Shown: one piece after another, positions 55,436 through 63,834 of the stretch
Layout: every line of letters begins with the position of its first letter
Numbering within the stretch: position 1 is the first letter of the stretch
Assembly: GCF_020148005.1 (NCBI RefSeq)
Contig: NZ_JAGXFD010000002.1
Coordinates: forward strand, 242,747 to 306,746
From: Modicisalibacter tunisiensis
Lineage (GTDB): Bacteria; Pseudomonadota; Gammaproteobacteria; Pseudomonadales; Halomonadaceae
Direction: 5' to 3'
Length of the DNA stretch: 64,000 nt
The notes under the pieces: model-generated
What the model saw: only the letters and a program-made list of their open reading frames with translations
Databases searched by the model: none
Told to the model about the DNA's origin: nothing
Program-made: the position numbers and the translations under genes

Positions 55436-55455
55436 CCCGATTAAGCGGGAATGAG
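55436..55455 (-). promoter_or_regulatory. Candidate DsbR box upstream of the two-component genes
   Basis: On the minus strand CTCATTCCCGCTTAATCGGG carries half-sites CTCAT and CTTAAT 11 bp apart, 45 bp before the regulator start. The CTTAAT half-site is the one used by the related PmrA/QseB group. It resembles the dsbD box (49783-49802). Confidence 0.42.
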
Positions 55456-55519
55456 GAAAAACGCCGGCGGCGAGCAAGGCGGCGCACGGCGATCGGGAAG
55501 GCATCGCCGTGCAGCCGGG

Positions 55520-55933
55520 TCAATGAGACCCGCTGAACCGTTTCGCCACCCACCAGCCGGCGGCCATGGCGATGAGCATCGCGGCCAGCGGCAGGCTCAG
55601 CCCGGCGATCGAGGCCACGGCCGGTCCCGGGCAGTAACCGGAAAGGCCCCAGCCGATGCCGAACAGCGCCGCGCCGCCCAGCAGCCGGGGGTCCAGATCG
55701 CGGCGGGTGGGCAGCGCGAAGCGCCCGGCAAACAGGGGCTGATCGCGCTTCCAGACCAGCCGGTAGCCGATGAAGGTGGTCACCACCGCCCCGCCGAGCA
55801 CGAAGATCAGCGTCGGATCCCAGGCACCGGCGATGTCCAGAAACCCCACCACCCGCGCCGGGTCGGTCATGCCGCTGATGGCCAGCCCCAGGCTGAACAG
55901 CAGCCCGGCCACGAATCCCATGAGCGTCTTCAT
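55520..55933 (-). CDS. YeeE/YedE-type (DUF6691) membrane transporter half, C-terminal partner
   Basis: 137 residues with four hydrophobic segments. MKTLMGFVAGLLFSLGLAISGMTDPARVVGFLD begins the domain (GMTDPARV is the diagnostic part) and GWGLSGYCPGPAVASIA carries the conserved Cys thought to handle thiosulfate or other sulfur species. It works with the YeeE/YedE half encoded just upstream (4-base overlap). Such pairs sit with persulfide enzymes and probably move reduced sulfur compounds. Confidence 0.83.
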   Translation of the reverse strand: MKTLMGFVAGLLFSLGLAISGMTDPARVVGFLDIAGAWDPTLIFVLGGAVVTTFIGYRLVWKRDQPLFAGRFALPTRRDLDPRLLGGAALFGIGWGLSGYCPGPAVASIAGLSLPLAAMLIAMAAGWWVAKRFSGSH

Positions 55934-56391
55934 GCGCCACCTCCCAGCACGTGACGAACCCCATAGACGGTGAGCATCGCCGCCGCCACGAAGACCAGCG
56001 TCGCCGCCAGCGAGCGCGGCGACAGGCGCGCCAGCCCGCAGACCCCGTGGCCACTGGTGCAGCCACTGCCCAGGCCGGTGCCCAGCCCCACCAGCAGGCC
56101 GGCGACCAGCATCAGCCCGGTGCCGCCGATCGGCGCACCGATCACCGCCCCCGGCTCGCCGGCGACGTTGCCCAGGCCACCGCCGGCAAGCACCAGCAGC
56201 AGCGGGCCGACGATCAGCCCGGCCAGAAAGGCCAGGCGCCAGGCGCTGTCGCCCGCCGGACGCTCCCAGATCAGCCCCGAGAGAATCCCGCTGATGCCGG
56301 CGATACGGCCCAGGGTGGCCATCAGCCACACGGCCGAAAGGCCGATCAGCACCCCGCCGGCAAGCCCCTGCAGACTCGCTGCCATGTCCAC
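55930..56391 (-). CDS. YeeE/YedE-type membrane transporter half, N-terminal partner
   Basis: 153 residues if translation begins at GTG 56391, which is seven bases from AGGAGG; ATG 56397 is too close to it and ATG 56385 is the other candidate. Four hydrophobic segments; GLGTGLGSGCTSGHGVCGLARLS is the hallmark of this family, with two cysteines expected to handle sulfur. Together with the downstream half it should form one thiosulfate/sulfide channel-like carrier. Confidence 0.83.
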   Translation of the reverse strand: MDMAASLQGLAGGVLIGLSAVWLMATLGRIAGISGILSGLIWERPAGDSAWRLAFLAGLIVGPLLLVLAGGGLGNVAGEPGAVIGAPIGGTGLMLVAGLLVGLGTGLGSGCTSGHGVCGLARLSPRSLAATLVFVAAAMLTVYGVRHVLGGGA

Positions 56392-56450
56392 ACGCATTCC
56401 TCCTGACTGCCTAGTGCCGCCCGTGGGGGCGGAGATGAATGATGCCTCGT

Positions 56451-57704
56451 TCAGCGCGACGCCGGCTCGACCAGCCACTCGCGCCCCTTGAGCATGGCAT
56501 CCCAGTAGAGCCGCGGCATGACATGGGCCTTGAGCGTCCAGCCCAGCCGCGTGGCCCGGGTACCCTCGATCAGCCAGGTGGGCAGGGTCGGCTGCAGCTG
56601 GCCGCCATAGCCGAACTCCGCCAGCACCACCCGCCCCCTTTCCACGGTCAGCGGGCAGGCACCATAGCCCAGATAGGCCGCCGCCAGGGGCCGGTCATCC
56701 AGCCAGGCCAGCAGGTTCTCGGCCACCACCGGCGCCTGCTTGCGCACCGCCGCGGCGGTCTTGGCATTGGCGGTACCGCTGACGTCGCCCAGCCCGAAGA
56801 CGGACGGGTAATGACGATGCTGCAGCGTGCTATCGTCCAGATCCAGCCAGCCGGCGTCGTTGGCCAGCACCGAGCGGCTCACCAGTTCCGGTGCCCGCTG
56901 CGGGGGCACCACGTGCAGCATGTCGAAGGCCACCTCGACATCCTCCTCGCCGGCCTCGCCCTGGACCCGGAAAACCGCCTTGCGCGACGGGCCATCCACG
57001 GCCTTCAGCGTCTGCTGAAAGCACAGGTCGATGCCGTAGCGCGACACGTATTCCTGCAGCGCCGGCACGTAGTCGGCGACGCCGAACAGCGCGCCGCCGG
57101 CGTTGTGGAAGCTCACGTCGATGTTGTCGAGCACGCCCCGACGCCGCCAGGCATCGCAGGCCAGGTACATCGCCTTCTGCGGCGCGCCGGCGCACTTGAT
57201 CGGCATCGGCGGCTGGGTGAACAGTGCCCGGCCGGACGACAGCGACTCCACCAGTGACCAGGTATAGGGCGCCAGATCGTAGCGGTAGTTGGAGGTCACG
57301 CCGTTTTCACCGAGTGTCGCCTCCAGCCCCTCGATGGCGCCCCAGTCGAGCACCAGCCCGGGGGCCACGACCAGCGCCCGATAGTCCAGCGCGCGCCCGT
57401 CGTCGAGCGTCACGCGGCGTGCCTCGGGATCGATCGCCTCGGCGGCCTGGGGGTACCAGTGCACGAACTCGGGCATCACGTCACGCATCGGCCGGCGAAT
57501 CTGCGACGCCTGGAAGACACCACCGCCGACCATCGTCTGGCCGGGCTGGTAGTCGTGATGATCGGCGGGATCGATGATGGCGATATCCAGCTCGGTACGG
57601 CGCTTGTGCAGGCTGGCGGCCAGGGCGATCCCCCCGGCGCCGCCACCGATGATCAGCACATCGTGACGGCCCGAGGGGGAGGCGACGGATTCGTTGGCAG
57701 ACAT
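56451..57704 (-). CDS. Sulfide:quinone oxidoreductase-like flavoprotein
   Basis: 417 residues from ATG 57704, eight bases after GGAG. FAD-binding start HDVLIIGGGAGGIALAASLHKRR, then CAGAPQKAMYLACDAW carrying two of the cysteines seen in SQR-type enzymes, and VFGLGDVSGTANAKTAAAVRKQAP for FAD and YGACPLTVERG at the C-terminal end. It should oxidise sulfide to a persulfide and pass electrons to quinone. The downstream YeeE/YedE genes and upstream persulfide dioxygenase support this. A general NAD(P)/FAD reductase is the alternative. Confidence 0.8.
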   Translation of the reverse strand: MSANESVASPSGRHDVLIIGGGAGGIALAASLHKRRTELDIAIIDPADHHDYQPGQTMVGGGVFQASQIRRPMRDVMPEFVHWYPQAAEAIDPEARRVTLDDGRALDYRALVVAPGLVLDWGAIEGLEATLGENGVTSNYRYDLAPYTWSLVESLSSGRALFTQPPMPIKCAGAPQKAMYLACDAWRRRGVLDNIDVSFHNAGGALFGVADYVPALQEYVSRYGIDLCFQQTLKAVDGPSRKAVFRVQGEAGEEDVEVAFDMLHVVPPQRAPELVSRSVLANDAGWLDLDDSTLQHRHYPSVFGLGDVSGTANAKTAAAVRKQAPVVAENLLAWLDDRPLAAAYLGYGACPLTVERGRVVLAEFGYGGQLQPTLPTWLIEGTRATRLGWTLKAHVMPRLYWDAMLKGREWLVEPASR

Positions 57705-57792
57705 GAAAGGACTCCGGAATTCGGTGGACATGGCAAGCGACCGCCCTCGACCGCGGACGCGGCCGGGGGCGGCACCGGCAGGCAATGATCGC

Positions 57793-58659
57793 TCAGAAAC
57801 GGTCGATCGGCACCTTGAGGTAGATCTGACCGTTGTCCTCGGCAGGCGGGAAGTGCCCGGCGCGCATGTTGACCTGCACGGACGGCAGGATCAGGCGCGG
57901 CATGCCCAGGGTGGCATCGCGCTCGGTGCGCATCTTGACGAACGCCTCCTCGGTGGTGCCTTCGTGCACGTGGATGTTGTCCCGGCGCTGCTCGGCCACG
58001 GTGGTCTGGTAGGCGTACTCGTCGCGCCCGGGCGCCTTGTAGTCATGGCACAGGAACAGCCGGGTTTCCGGCGGCAGGGCCAGCACCTTCTGGATCGAGC
58101 GATAGAGGGTACGTGCATCGCCGCCCGGGAAATCGCAGCGCGCCGTGCCGTAGTCCGGCATGAACAGCGTGTCGCCGACGAAGGCGGCATCGCCGATCAC
58201 GTAGGTCAGGCAGGCCGGGGTATGGCCCGGGGTGTGCAGCACCCGGCCTTCCAGGTTGCCGATGCGGAAGGTATCCCCCTCGGCGAACAGCCGATCGAAC
58301 TGGCTGCCATCGCGCTCGAACTCGCTGCCGGCATTGAAGGCCTTGCCGAAGATCGCCTGGACTTCGGTGATATGCGCGCCGATCCCGGTCCTGCCGCCCA
58401 GCTTGTCGTGCAGATAGGGCGCGGCGGACAGGTGGTCGGCGTGCACGTGGGTCTCGAGGATCCACTCGACCTCGAGCCCCTCGCGGCGGATGAAGTCGAT
58501 GATGGCGTCCGCGGAGCGGACGTCGGTACGTCCCGCGGCGTAATCGAAATCGAGCACGGAGTCCAGAATCGCGCAGGCGTGGCTGTCGGGATCGCGAACC
58601 ACGTAGCTGAAGGTGTTGGTGGGCTCGTCGAAGAAGTGGGTCACGACGGGATTGCGCAT
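57793..58659 (-). CDS. Persulfide dioxygenase-like MBL-fold enzyme
   Basis: 288 residues. The metallo-beta-lactamase motif is THVHADH, followed by HTPGHTPACL, FVGDTLFMPDYG and LCHDY, giving the usual iron ligands of ETHE1/Blh persulfide dioxygenases. It oxidises glutathione persulfide to sulfite, detoxifying the SQR product. First gene of the minus-strand sulfur operon (dioxygenase, SQR, YeeE/YedE pair). Its upstream region is unusually AT-rich and carries an inverted repeat. Confidence 0.85.
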   Translation of the reverse strand: MRNPVVTHFFDEPTNTFSYVVRDPDSHACAILDSVLDFDYAAGRTDVRSADAIIDFIRREGLEVEWILETHVHADHLSAAPYLHDKLGGRTGIGAHITEVQAIFGKAFNAGSEFERDGSQFDRLFAEGDTFRIGNLEGRVLHTPGHTPACLTYVIGDAAFVGDTLFMPDYGTARCDFPGGDARTLYRSIQKVLALPPETRLFLCHDYKAPGRDEYAYQTTVAEQRRDNIHVHEGTTEEAFVKMRTERDATLGMPRLILPSVQVNMRAGHFPPAEDNGQIYLKVPIDRF

Positions 58660-58696
58660 GGGATGGCTCCTTTACGCTATCGGAATTCCCACCAGC

Positions 58697-58723
58697 ATAA
58701 CGCATATTTTGTTCTAACGTTAT
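58697..58723. promoter_or_regulatory. Inverted repeat in the promoter of the persulfide operon
   Basis: ATAACG and CGTTAT are separated by 15 bp in a strongly AT-rich patch just upstream of the dioxygenase gene. ArsR-type sulfide or persulfide sensors (BigR/SqrR) bind AT-rich palindromes before such operons, but no ArsR-family gene is adjacent. The rest of 58660-58862 shows nothing coding. Confidence 0.45.
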
Positions 58724-58862
58724 TCTTTTTTTATCTATATGAGGACAGGACTATGCGCCCTGCTCACCATCGGGCCTCGGCCGGCCTGCCCTGCTCCGCC
58801 GCCTCGCGTTCGTGCCGATCGGAAAGCGCCCGCCGCCGGCGGGCGAATCCGGCTGGAATCGC

Positions 58863-59741
58863 TCATGATGATGCCTCTTCCAGGGGGGCCGGCGGCGCCG
58901 GCCCGCACGCGCCCAGCCAGTAGTCCAGCCCCTCCGCCCAGCCGCGCGGGCCGGTCTCCCGGGTTCGATACAGCGCCGCGTGGCGCACCGCGACGGGCTG
59001 GCGGTGCACACCGCGAATCAGCACCGGTGCCTCGACCGCCTCCAGCAGGGGGACATCGTTGGGGCCGTCCCCCAGGCCCAGTGTATCCGGCGTGACGCCC
59101 CGCAGCGCCTGATAGCGCGCCACCAGCCAGCGCAGCGACCGCCCCTTGTCGACATCGCCCATCACGTGCCAGAAACGCCCGTCACGGGTCATCATCAGGC
59201 CATCGTTGGCCAGCGCCTGGTGAAGCCGTGCCAGCGCGGCCTCGTCGTCATCCCAGAGCAGGGGTTCGCTGCCCTCACGCAGGCGGGTGTGCTCGGCCCC
59301 GGCCTCGCTCAACCCGGTCGCCTCGACGACCGCCGCGACGGACAGCTCACTCATGAGACGAAAATGCAGGCCCAGACGCTCGCGCAGTACCGTCAGTCGG
59401 CTCCGCAGGAAGGCGCTGTCGACCCCGGGCGTCTTGATGCTCAACCCGCCGATGTCCTGCGGATCGCGATCGAGCCGCGCATGCTGCCAGTTCGACGGCA
59501 GCCCGATCACCGCGCCGTTCTCGGCGATGAACGGCGTCGCCTCCAGCGCCAGTTCGCGGCGCAGCGGCAACAGCTCGGCGCGGGTCTTGCCGGAGACCGG
59601 AATCACCGGCGTACCGGCCTCGCGCAGCCGCCGCAGCCAGTCCGCCGCCGGCGACCAGTCGTAGCTGTCGTGATCGAGAAGCGAGCCATCCAGATCGGTG
59701 AAGACCAGCCATTCGCGCGGTGAAACCCTGGACCCCGTCAT
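58863..59741 (-). CDS. Mannosyl-3-phosphoglycerate phosphatase-like HAD enzyme
   Basis: 292 residues; GGGAGG precedes ATG 59741. HAD type IIB: motif I FTDLDGSLLDHDSY, motif II VIPVSGKTRAEL, motif III Lys in GDVDKGRSL and motif IV LGLGDGPNDVPLLEA. The opening and the FIAENGAVIGLP segment match the MPGP/YedP family that dephosphorylates mannosyl- or glucosyl-3-phosphoglycerate to the osmolytes mannosylglycerate or glucosylglycerate. No synthase gene is nearby, so its substrate remains open. Confidence 0.75.
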   Translation of the reverse strand: MTGSRVSPREWLVFTDLDGSLLDHDSYDWSPAADWLRRLREAGTPVIPVSGKTRAELLPLRRELALEATPFIAENGAVIGLPSNWQHARLDRDPQDIGGLSIKTPGVDSAFLRSRLTVLRERLGLHFRLMSELSVAAVVEATGLSEAGAEHTRLREGSEPLLWDDDEAALARLHQALANDGLMMTRDGRFWHVMGDVDKGRSLRWLVARYQALRGVTPDTLGLGDGPNDVPLLEAVEAPVLIRGVHRQPVAVRHAALYRTRETGPRGWAEGLDYWLGACGPAPPAPLEEASS

Positions 59742-60079
59742 GTCATTCCTCCCGGCAACCGGGGCGACGCATCGCCTTGTGTGTTATCTACCAAGCACGG
59801 ATCATGCCAGCTTCGTGCGGCCCGGTCCCCGAGACGCCACCAGACCACACGCCATGCCGAGCCGTGCCCTGCTCTCACGATAGTCCATTCGTCGGCGCAG
59901 CCCCCAAGCGCGACCGCCAGTCTCCTGCACCATGCCTGTGCACGTCGACTCGCCCTGCTCCTTCCCGGCGCCCTCGAGCCTTCCCGGAGGCGATCGGGAC
60001 CGTAAATCGGCTCATTTTTTGGTGATGAGAGTGGTATCATTGGCGGCCATTGTTGCCATTCGACCTCGGACGATCGCAA
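59742..60079. other. 338-bp divergent intergenic region
   Basis: No gene visible. Near 60018-60043 a T-rich stretch and TGAT/ATCA ends with nine bases between form a small inverted repeat, with TATCAT as a possible -10 for gntK. Nothing else distinctive. Confidence 0.35.
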
Positions 60080-60592
60080 ATGCAGACCACCTCACGAAGC
60101 ATCCTCGTCATGGGGGTTTCCGGCTCGGGGAAATCGCACATCGGGCGCGATGTCGCGTCGGCCATCGGCGCCGAATTCATCGATGCCGACGACCACCACA
60201 GCCCGACCAGCATTGCCAAGATGTCGCGCGGCGAGCCGCTCACCGATACCGACCGGGAAGGCTGGCTGAACACCCTCTCCAACCTCTACCGCCAGCATCG
60301 CGAAATCGGCCATGATCTGGTGATCGGTTGCTCCGCCCTCAAGCACCATTATCGCGACGTTCTGCGGCGTGGCGCACCCGACCTGAAGATCCTCTACCTG
60401 CATGGGGAACGCGATGTCCTGCTGTCACGACTCAACAGTCGGGGCGGGCATTTCTTCGCCGGCGAACACATGCTGGACAGCCAGCTTGGTACCCTGGAAC
60501 CACCGGGAGAGGATGAAGCCTTTCGCGTCGATATCCGTGAGAAACCCGACAGGATCGTGGCACGGTTTATCGACCATCTGAACCACGCCTGA
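60080..60592 (+). CDS. gntK: Gluconokinase
   Basis: 170 residues, the usual size. P-loop GVSGSGKSHIG, then FIDADDHHSPTSIAKMSRGEPLTDTDR, of which DADDHH and GEPLTD are the gluconate kinase signatures, and CSALKHHYRDVLR. It phosphorylates gluconate to 6-phosphogluconate for the Entner-Doudoroff or pentose phosphate route. ATG 60080 starts the conserved part; the ribosome site is weak. A strong terminator follows. No gluconate transporter is adjacent. Confidence 0.9.
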   Translation: MQTTSRSILVMGVSGSGKSHIGRDVASAIGAEFIDADDHHSPTSIAKMSRGEPLTDTDREGWLNTLSNLYRQHREIGHDLVIGCSALKHHYRDVLRRGAPDLKILYLHGERDVLLSRLNSRGGHFFAGEHMLDSQLGTLEPPGEDEAFRVDIREKPDRIVARFIDHLNHA

Positions 60593-60618
60593 CCGCCAGG
60601 AACGGCAAGATGACTCAC

Positions 60619-60651
60619 GAAAAAGGCGGCGCTTTCCGCGCCGCCTTTTTC
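60619..60651. terminator. Intrinsic terminator after gntK
   Basis: GAAAAAGGCGGCGC and GCGCCGCCTTTTTC form a perfect 14-bp stem with a 5-nt loop, with five Ts on the gntK side and five As on the other. It may also serve the convergent dgo operon, although that operon ends about 230 bp away. Confidence 0.85.
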
Positions 60652-60710
60652 GTCTCATAAGGAGAATCCGGAAATTCATCAGCCAGGCCATCCGACACGG
60701 CCATTGCAGT

Positions 60711-60872
60711 GACGGAAGCGACTTCAGTCACGATGCCCCGGCCGCCGACGGCACCGCTGTCGGGGATCAATCCCCTCCCACCGGAACCAGCCCAAGCAAC
60801 CGCTCTTGGGTGACCAGCCCCGGCTCCGGAAAACCAGGCCACCGGCCCTTGTGGGAGCGACTTCAGTCGCGA
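60711..60872. repeat. REP cluster between gntK and dgoK (three hairpins)
   Basis: REP-type hairpins at 60711-60733 (AAGCGACTTCAGTCACGA, a degenerate copy), 60753-60782 (the GGGGAT type in reverse orientation) and 60849-60872 (GTGGGAGCGACTTCAGTCGC). The last lies ten bases from the dgoK stop. The rest of 60593-60882 has only the gntK terminator. Confidence 0.75.
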
Positions 60873-60882
60873 TACATCGGCC

Positions 60883-61794
60883 TCATGCGCCGTGTCGCTC
60901 GGCCAGCGCGCACACTCCGGCCAGGGTCGCCGAGTCGCTGTCGACCTCGACAGGCACGAAGCCTTCGGCCTCGAGGGCGCGCCGGTACAGGCCGTTGAGG
61001 GTCGTCGAGCCGACCAGCAGCACCTCGCTCGCCTCGGGCGCCATCCCCCGCTGCGCGCGCACCTCGCTGCCGATGGTCACGCCGGACAGGAAACTGCCGA
61101 CCTGCTCGGCCGCCAGCCCGGCATACAGATGGCGGCTGCGGGCCTCGAACAGGGCATGCAGCAATCCCCCCGGATGATGCGCCACCTTCAGCCCCTGCGC
61201 GAAGGCCTCGGCATCGAAATCCGCCGACGCCCGCGCCGGCTCGCCGGGCAGCGTGTGAAAGCGCACCGCATGATAGAGCTCGCCGGTCATCATGGTGGTG
61301 AAGTCCAGCAGTCGTCCGCCCTCCAGGCGCGCCCACTTGCTGTGGGTTCCCGGCAGGCAGCACAGCGCCGAGTCGCCGCCGTGCCGCGCCAGGGCCCCGA
61401 AGGCCTGGATCTCCTCGCCCCGCATCACGTCGACATGGTCCTCGCGAACCACCTTGACCCCGGGGACGATCCAGGCGTTGTCGAGCCCCGGCGCCGGCAC
61501 CACGTTTGCCGCCAGATCCGCGGCGGCGACCGGCAGGTCCAGCTGCGGCGCCTCGCGCCAGCCCCGCTGCGAGCCGACCATCCCGGCCAGATAGACCGGC
61601 ACGCGTTCAACGCCGCCGTCCTCGCGCCAGTCGCCGATCTGGGCGGCGCAGTAGTGCGGGAACTCGGCACTGGACAGGGCCCGCAGTCCGGCCTCGGAGC
61701 GGCGCGAGTCCAGGCACTCGCCGCTGGCCCGGTCGACCAGAAAGGCGCGGAAGTTGCTGGTGCCCCAGTCGATGGCGATCAGCCGCTCGCTCAT
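60883..61794 (-). CDS. dgoK: 2-oxo-3-deoxygalactonate kinase
   Basis: 303 residues. LIAIDWGTSNFRAFLVD is the ASKHA-type phosphate loop, and CLPGTHSKWA plus DFTTMMTGELYHAV are characteristic of DgoK. It phosphorylates 2-dehydro-3-deoxy-D-galactonate at C6 with ATP for the DgoA aldolase. Its start overlaps the dgoA stop (ATGA). Last gene of the dgo operon; REP hairpins follow. Confidence 0.9.
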   Translation of the reverse strand: MSERLIAIDWGTSNFRAFLVDRASGECLDSRRSEAGLRALSSAEFPHYCAAQIGDWREDGGVERVPVYLAGMVGSQRGWREAPQLDLPVAAADLAANVVPAPGLDNAWIVPGVKVVREDHVDVMRGEEIQAFGALARHGGDSALCCLPGTHSKWARLEGGRLLDFTTMMTGELYHAVRFHTLPGEPARASADFDAEAFAQGLKVAHHPGGLLHALFEARSRHLYAGLAAEQVGSFLSGVTIGSEVRAQRGMAPEASEVLLVGSTTLNGLYRRALEAEGFVPVEVDSDSATLAGVCALAERHGA

Positions 61795-62477
61795 GCGTCG
61801 GCCTCGCGCTCGAGTTCCGAGGCCTGGTCCAGGCTCTCCTTGATCCGCCGCCACTCGGCGACCAGCACCCGGGCGCGCGCGCCGACGTCCTCGGCCGTGC
61901 GCCCCGCCTTGTAGAGGCTGCCGCCGAAGCCGAAACCGTCGATGCCGGCGCTGACCCACTCGTCCATGTTGTGCTCGTCGATGCCGCCCACCGCGAGTAC
62001 CGGCAGCTCGGCCGGCAGCACCGCCTTGACGTCCTTGAAGTAACCGGTGCCCAGCTTGCCCGCCGGGAACAGCTTGAGCGCAAGCGCCCCCGAACGCGCC
62101 GCACTCAGGGCTTCGGTCGGCGTCATGCAGCCGATCAGCGGCGCCAGGTCGAGCGCCCGGGCTTCCGCTATCACCGCCGGGTCGGTATTGGGGGTAATCA
62201 CCAGCGGCGCCCCCAGGTCCGCCAGACGGCTGCAGTCCTGCGGATCGAGCACGGTGCCGGCACCGACCACCACATGGTCCGGACAACGTCTGGCGATCCG
62301 CTCGATGCTCTCCCATGGGCTGGGCGAGTTGAGCGGAATCTCGATCAACCGGAAGCCTTCCGCCACCAGGACATCGAAGATGGCCTCGACCTCCTCGGGG
62401 TGCACACCGCGAAGAATCGCCACCAGCGGCAGGTCATCGAGAGCCGCCTGAAGGGCGGCCCGGCGAGTCTCGTTCAT
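61791..62477 (-). CDS. dgoA: 2-dehydro-3-deoxy-6-phosphogalactonate aldolase
   Basis: 228 residues, KDPG/KDPGal aldolase fold. LVAILRGVHPEEVEAI opens the barrel; the Glu in EIPLNS and the Schiff-base Lys in ALKLFPAGKLGTGYFKDV are present. It splits 2-dehydro-3-deoxy-6-phosphogalactonate into pyruvate and glyceraldehyde-3-phosphate. It lies between dgoD and dgoK; the 197-bp spacer to dgoD contains REP hairpins. Confidence 0.9.
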   Translation of the reverse strand: MNETRRAALQAALDDLPLVAILRGVHPEEVEAIFDVLVAEGFRLIEIPLNSPSPWESIERIARRCPDHVVVGAGTVLDPQDCSRLADLGAPLVITPNTDPAVIAEARALDLAPLIGCMTPTEALSAARSGALALKLFPAGKLGTGYFKDVKAVLPAELPVLAVGGIDEHNMDEWVSAGIDGFGFGGSLYKAGRTAEDVGARARVLVAEWRRIKESLDQASELEREADA

Positions 62478-62550
62478 CGTTGCCTCCTGTAACTCTTCAA
62501 TGCCACGCCCATGAAGCGCTCAAGGCGGGAATATGCGAGAGTGACTTAAC

Positions 62551-62665
62551 ATGTGGGAGCGACTTCAGTCGCGATGCCTCGGCCACTGCTGTCGGGGATA
62601 AATCCCCTCCCACAAGAAGCCCTGGATATCGGCGCGAGCCACGTGAGCGAATTCATTCGCGACGC
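62551..62665. repeat. REP cluster between dgoD and dgoA (three hairpin types)
   Basis: GTGGGAGCGACTTCAGTCGC at 62553, the GGGGAT type in reverse orientation at 62586-62616 (CCCACAAG at its end), and GTGAGCGAATTCATTCGCGA at 62643-62662. The three stems have different bases but the same architecture. They lie within an operon, so they could affect mRNA processing. Confidence 0.78.
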
Positions 62666-62674
62666 TATCGCTGG

Positions 62675-63823
62675 TCACCATTCGGCGATCGAGCCGTCTT
62701 CATGCGTCCACACCGGATTGCGCCAGCGGTGGCCCACCTTGGCGCGCTCCTCCACGAAGGCCTCGTCGATCTCCACGCCCAGCCCGGGGCCGTCGGGAAT
62801 CGCGCAGAAGCCGTCCTGAATGCTCAGCGCGGACTTGTCCACCAGGTAATCGAGCACGTCGTTGTCCCGATTGTAGTGGATGCCCATGCTCTGCTCCTGG
62901 ATGAAGGCATTGTGGCTTACCGCATCGACGTGCAACGAGGCAGCCAAGGTCAACGGGCCCAGCGGGCAGTGCGGCGCCAGCGCGACGTCGTAGCAGGAGG
63001 CCAGCGAGGCGATCTTCAGCCCCTCGCTGATGCCGCCGCAGTGCGACAGGTCGGGCTGGATCACGTCGACCATGCCCTCGGCCAGCAGGTCACGGAACTG
63101 GAAGCGGGTGTGCAGCCGCTCGCCGGTGGCGATCGGGTAGCCCAGCCCGGTGGCGATGTGCTTGAGGCTCGGCAGATGCTCGGGCAGCACCGGCTCCTCG
63201 ACGAACATCGGGTGGAACGGCTCCAGCTCGCGCAGCAGCGCCTTGGCCATCGGCCGGTGCACACGGCCGTGGAAGTCGATGCCGATGCCCACGTCCGGCC
63301 CCACCGCCTCGCGGGCCTCGGCGACCCGCGCCACGGCCTCGTCGACCTTGCGGTGGGAATCGACGATCTGCATCTCCGGGGTGCCGTTCATCTTGAACGC
63401 GGTGAAGCCCTGATCGACCAGCGCTTTGGCGCCGGCGCCCACGTCGCTCGGCCGGTCGCCGCCGGTCCAGGCGTACATGCGCATGCGATCGCGCACCTTG
63501 CCGCCCAGCAGCTGGTGCACGGGCACGCCCAGGTCGCGCCCCTTGAGATCCCACAGCGCCTGGTCGATGCCGGCGATGGCACTCATCAGGATCGGCCCGC
63601 CGCGATAGAAGCCGGCGCGGTACAGCGTGTTCCACAGGTGCTCGATGCGATGCGGGTCCTCGCCGATCAGGTAGTCCGCCAGCTCGTGCACCGCCGCCTC
63701 GACGGTCGCCGCCCGGCCTTCCACGACCGGCTCGCCCCAGCCGTAGCAGCCCTCATCGGTCTCGATCTTGAGGAACAGCCAGCGTGGCGGCACCTGCCAG
63801 GTCTTGAGTCGGGTAATTTTCAT
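62675..63823 (-). CDS. dgoD: D-galactonate dehydratase
   Basis: 382 residues, identical in length to E. coli DgoD. ATG 63823 follows AGGACC. Enolase-superfamily (mandelate racemase group) signs: DFHGRVHRP with the catalytic His, [10 protein letters not shown] and ERLHTRFQF with metal-binding acids, and APHCPLGPL with the second catalytic His. It dehydrates galactonate to 2-dehydro-3-deoxygalactonate. The TRAP permease gene ends 11 bp upstream, so uptake and catabolism are coupled. Confidence 0.93.
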   Translation of the reverse strand: MKITRLKTWQVPPRWLFLKIETDEGCYGWGEPVVEGRAATVEAAVHELADYLIGEDPHRIEHLWNTLYRAGFYRGGPILMSAIAGIDQALWDLKGRDLGVPVHQLLGGKVRDRMRMYAWTGGDRPSDVGAGAKALVDQGFTAFKMNGTPEMQIVDSHRKVDEAVARVAEAREAVGPDVGIGIDFHGRVHRPMAKALLRELEPFHPMFVEEPVLPEHLPSLKHIATGLGYPIATGERLHTRFQFRDLLAEGMVDVIQPDLSHCGGISEGLKIASLASCYDVALAPHCPLGPLTLAASLHVDAVSHNAFIQEQSMGIHYNRDNDVLDYLVDKSALSIQDGFCAIPDGPGLGVEIDEAFVEERAKVGHRWRNPVWTHEDGSIAEW

Positions 63824-63834
63824 GATGGTCCTTT

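Noticed and set aside
60010..60050. Possible GntR operator ahead of gntK
   Set aside because: The TGAT/ATCA ends are short and do not resemble the known GntR palindrome; kept only as a note on the intergenic region.
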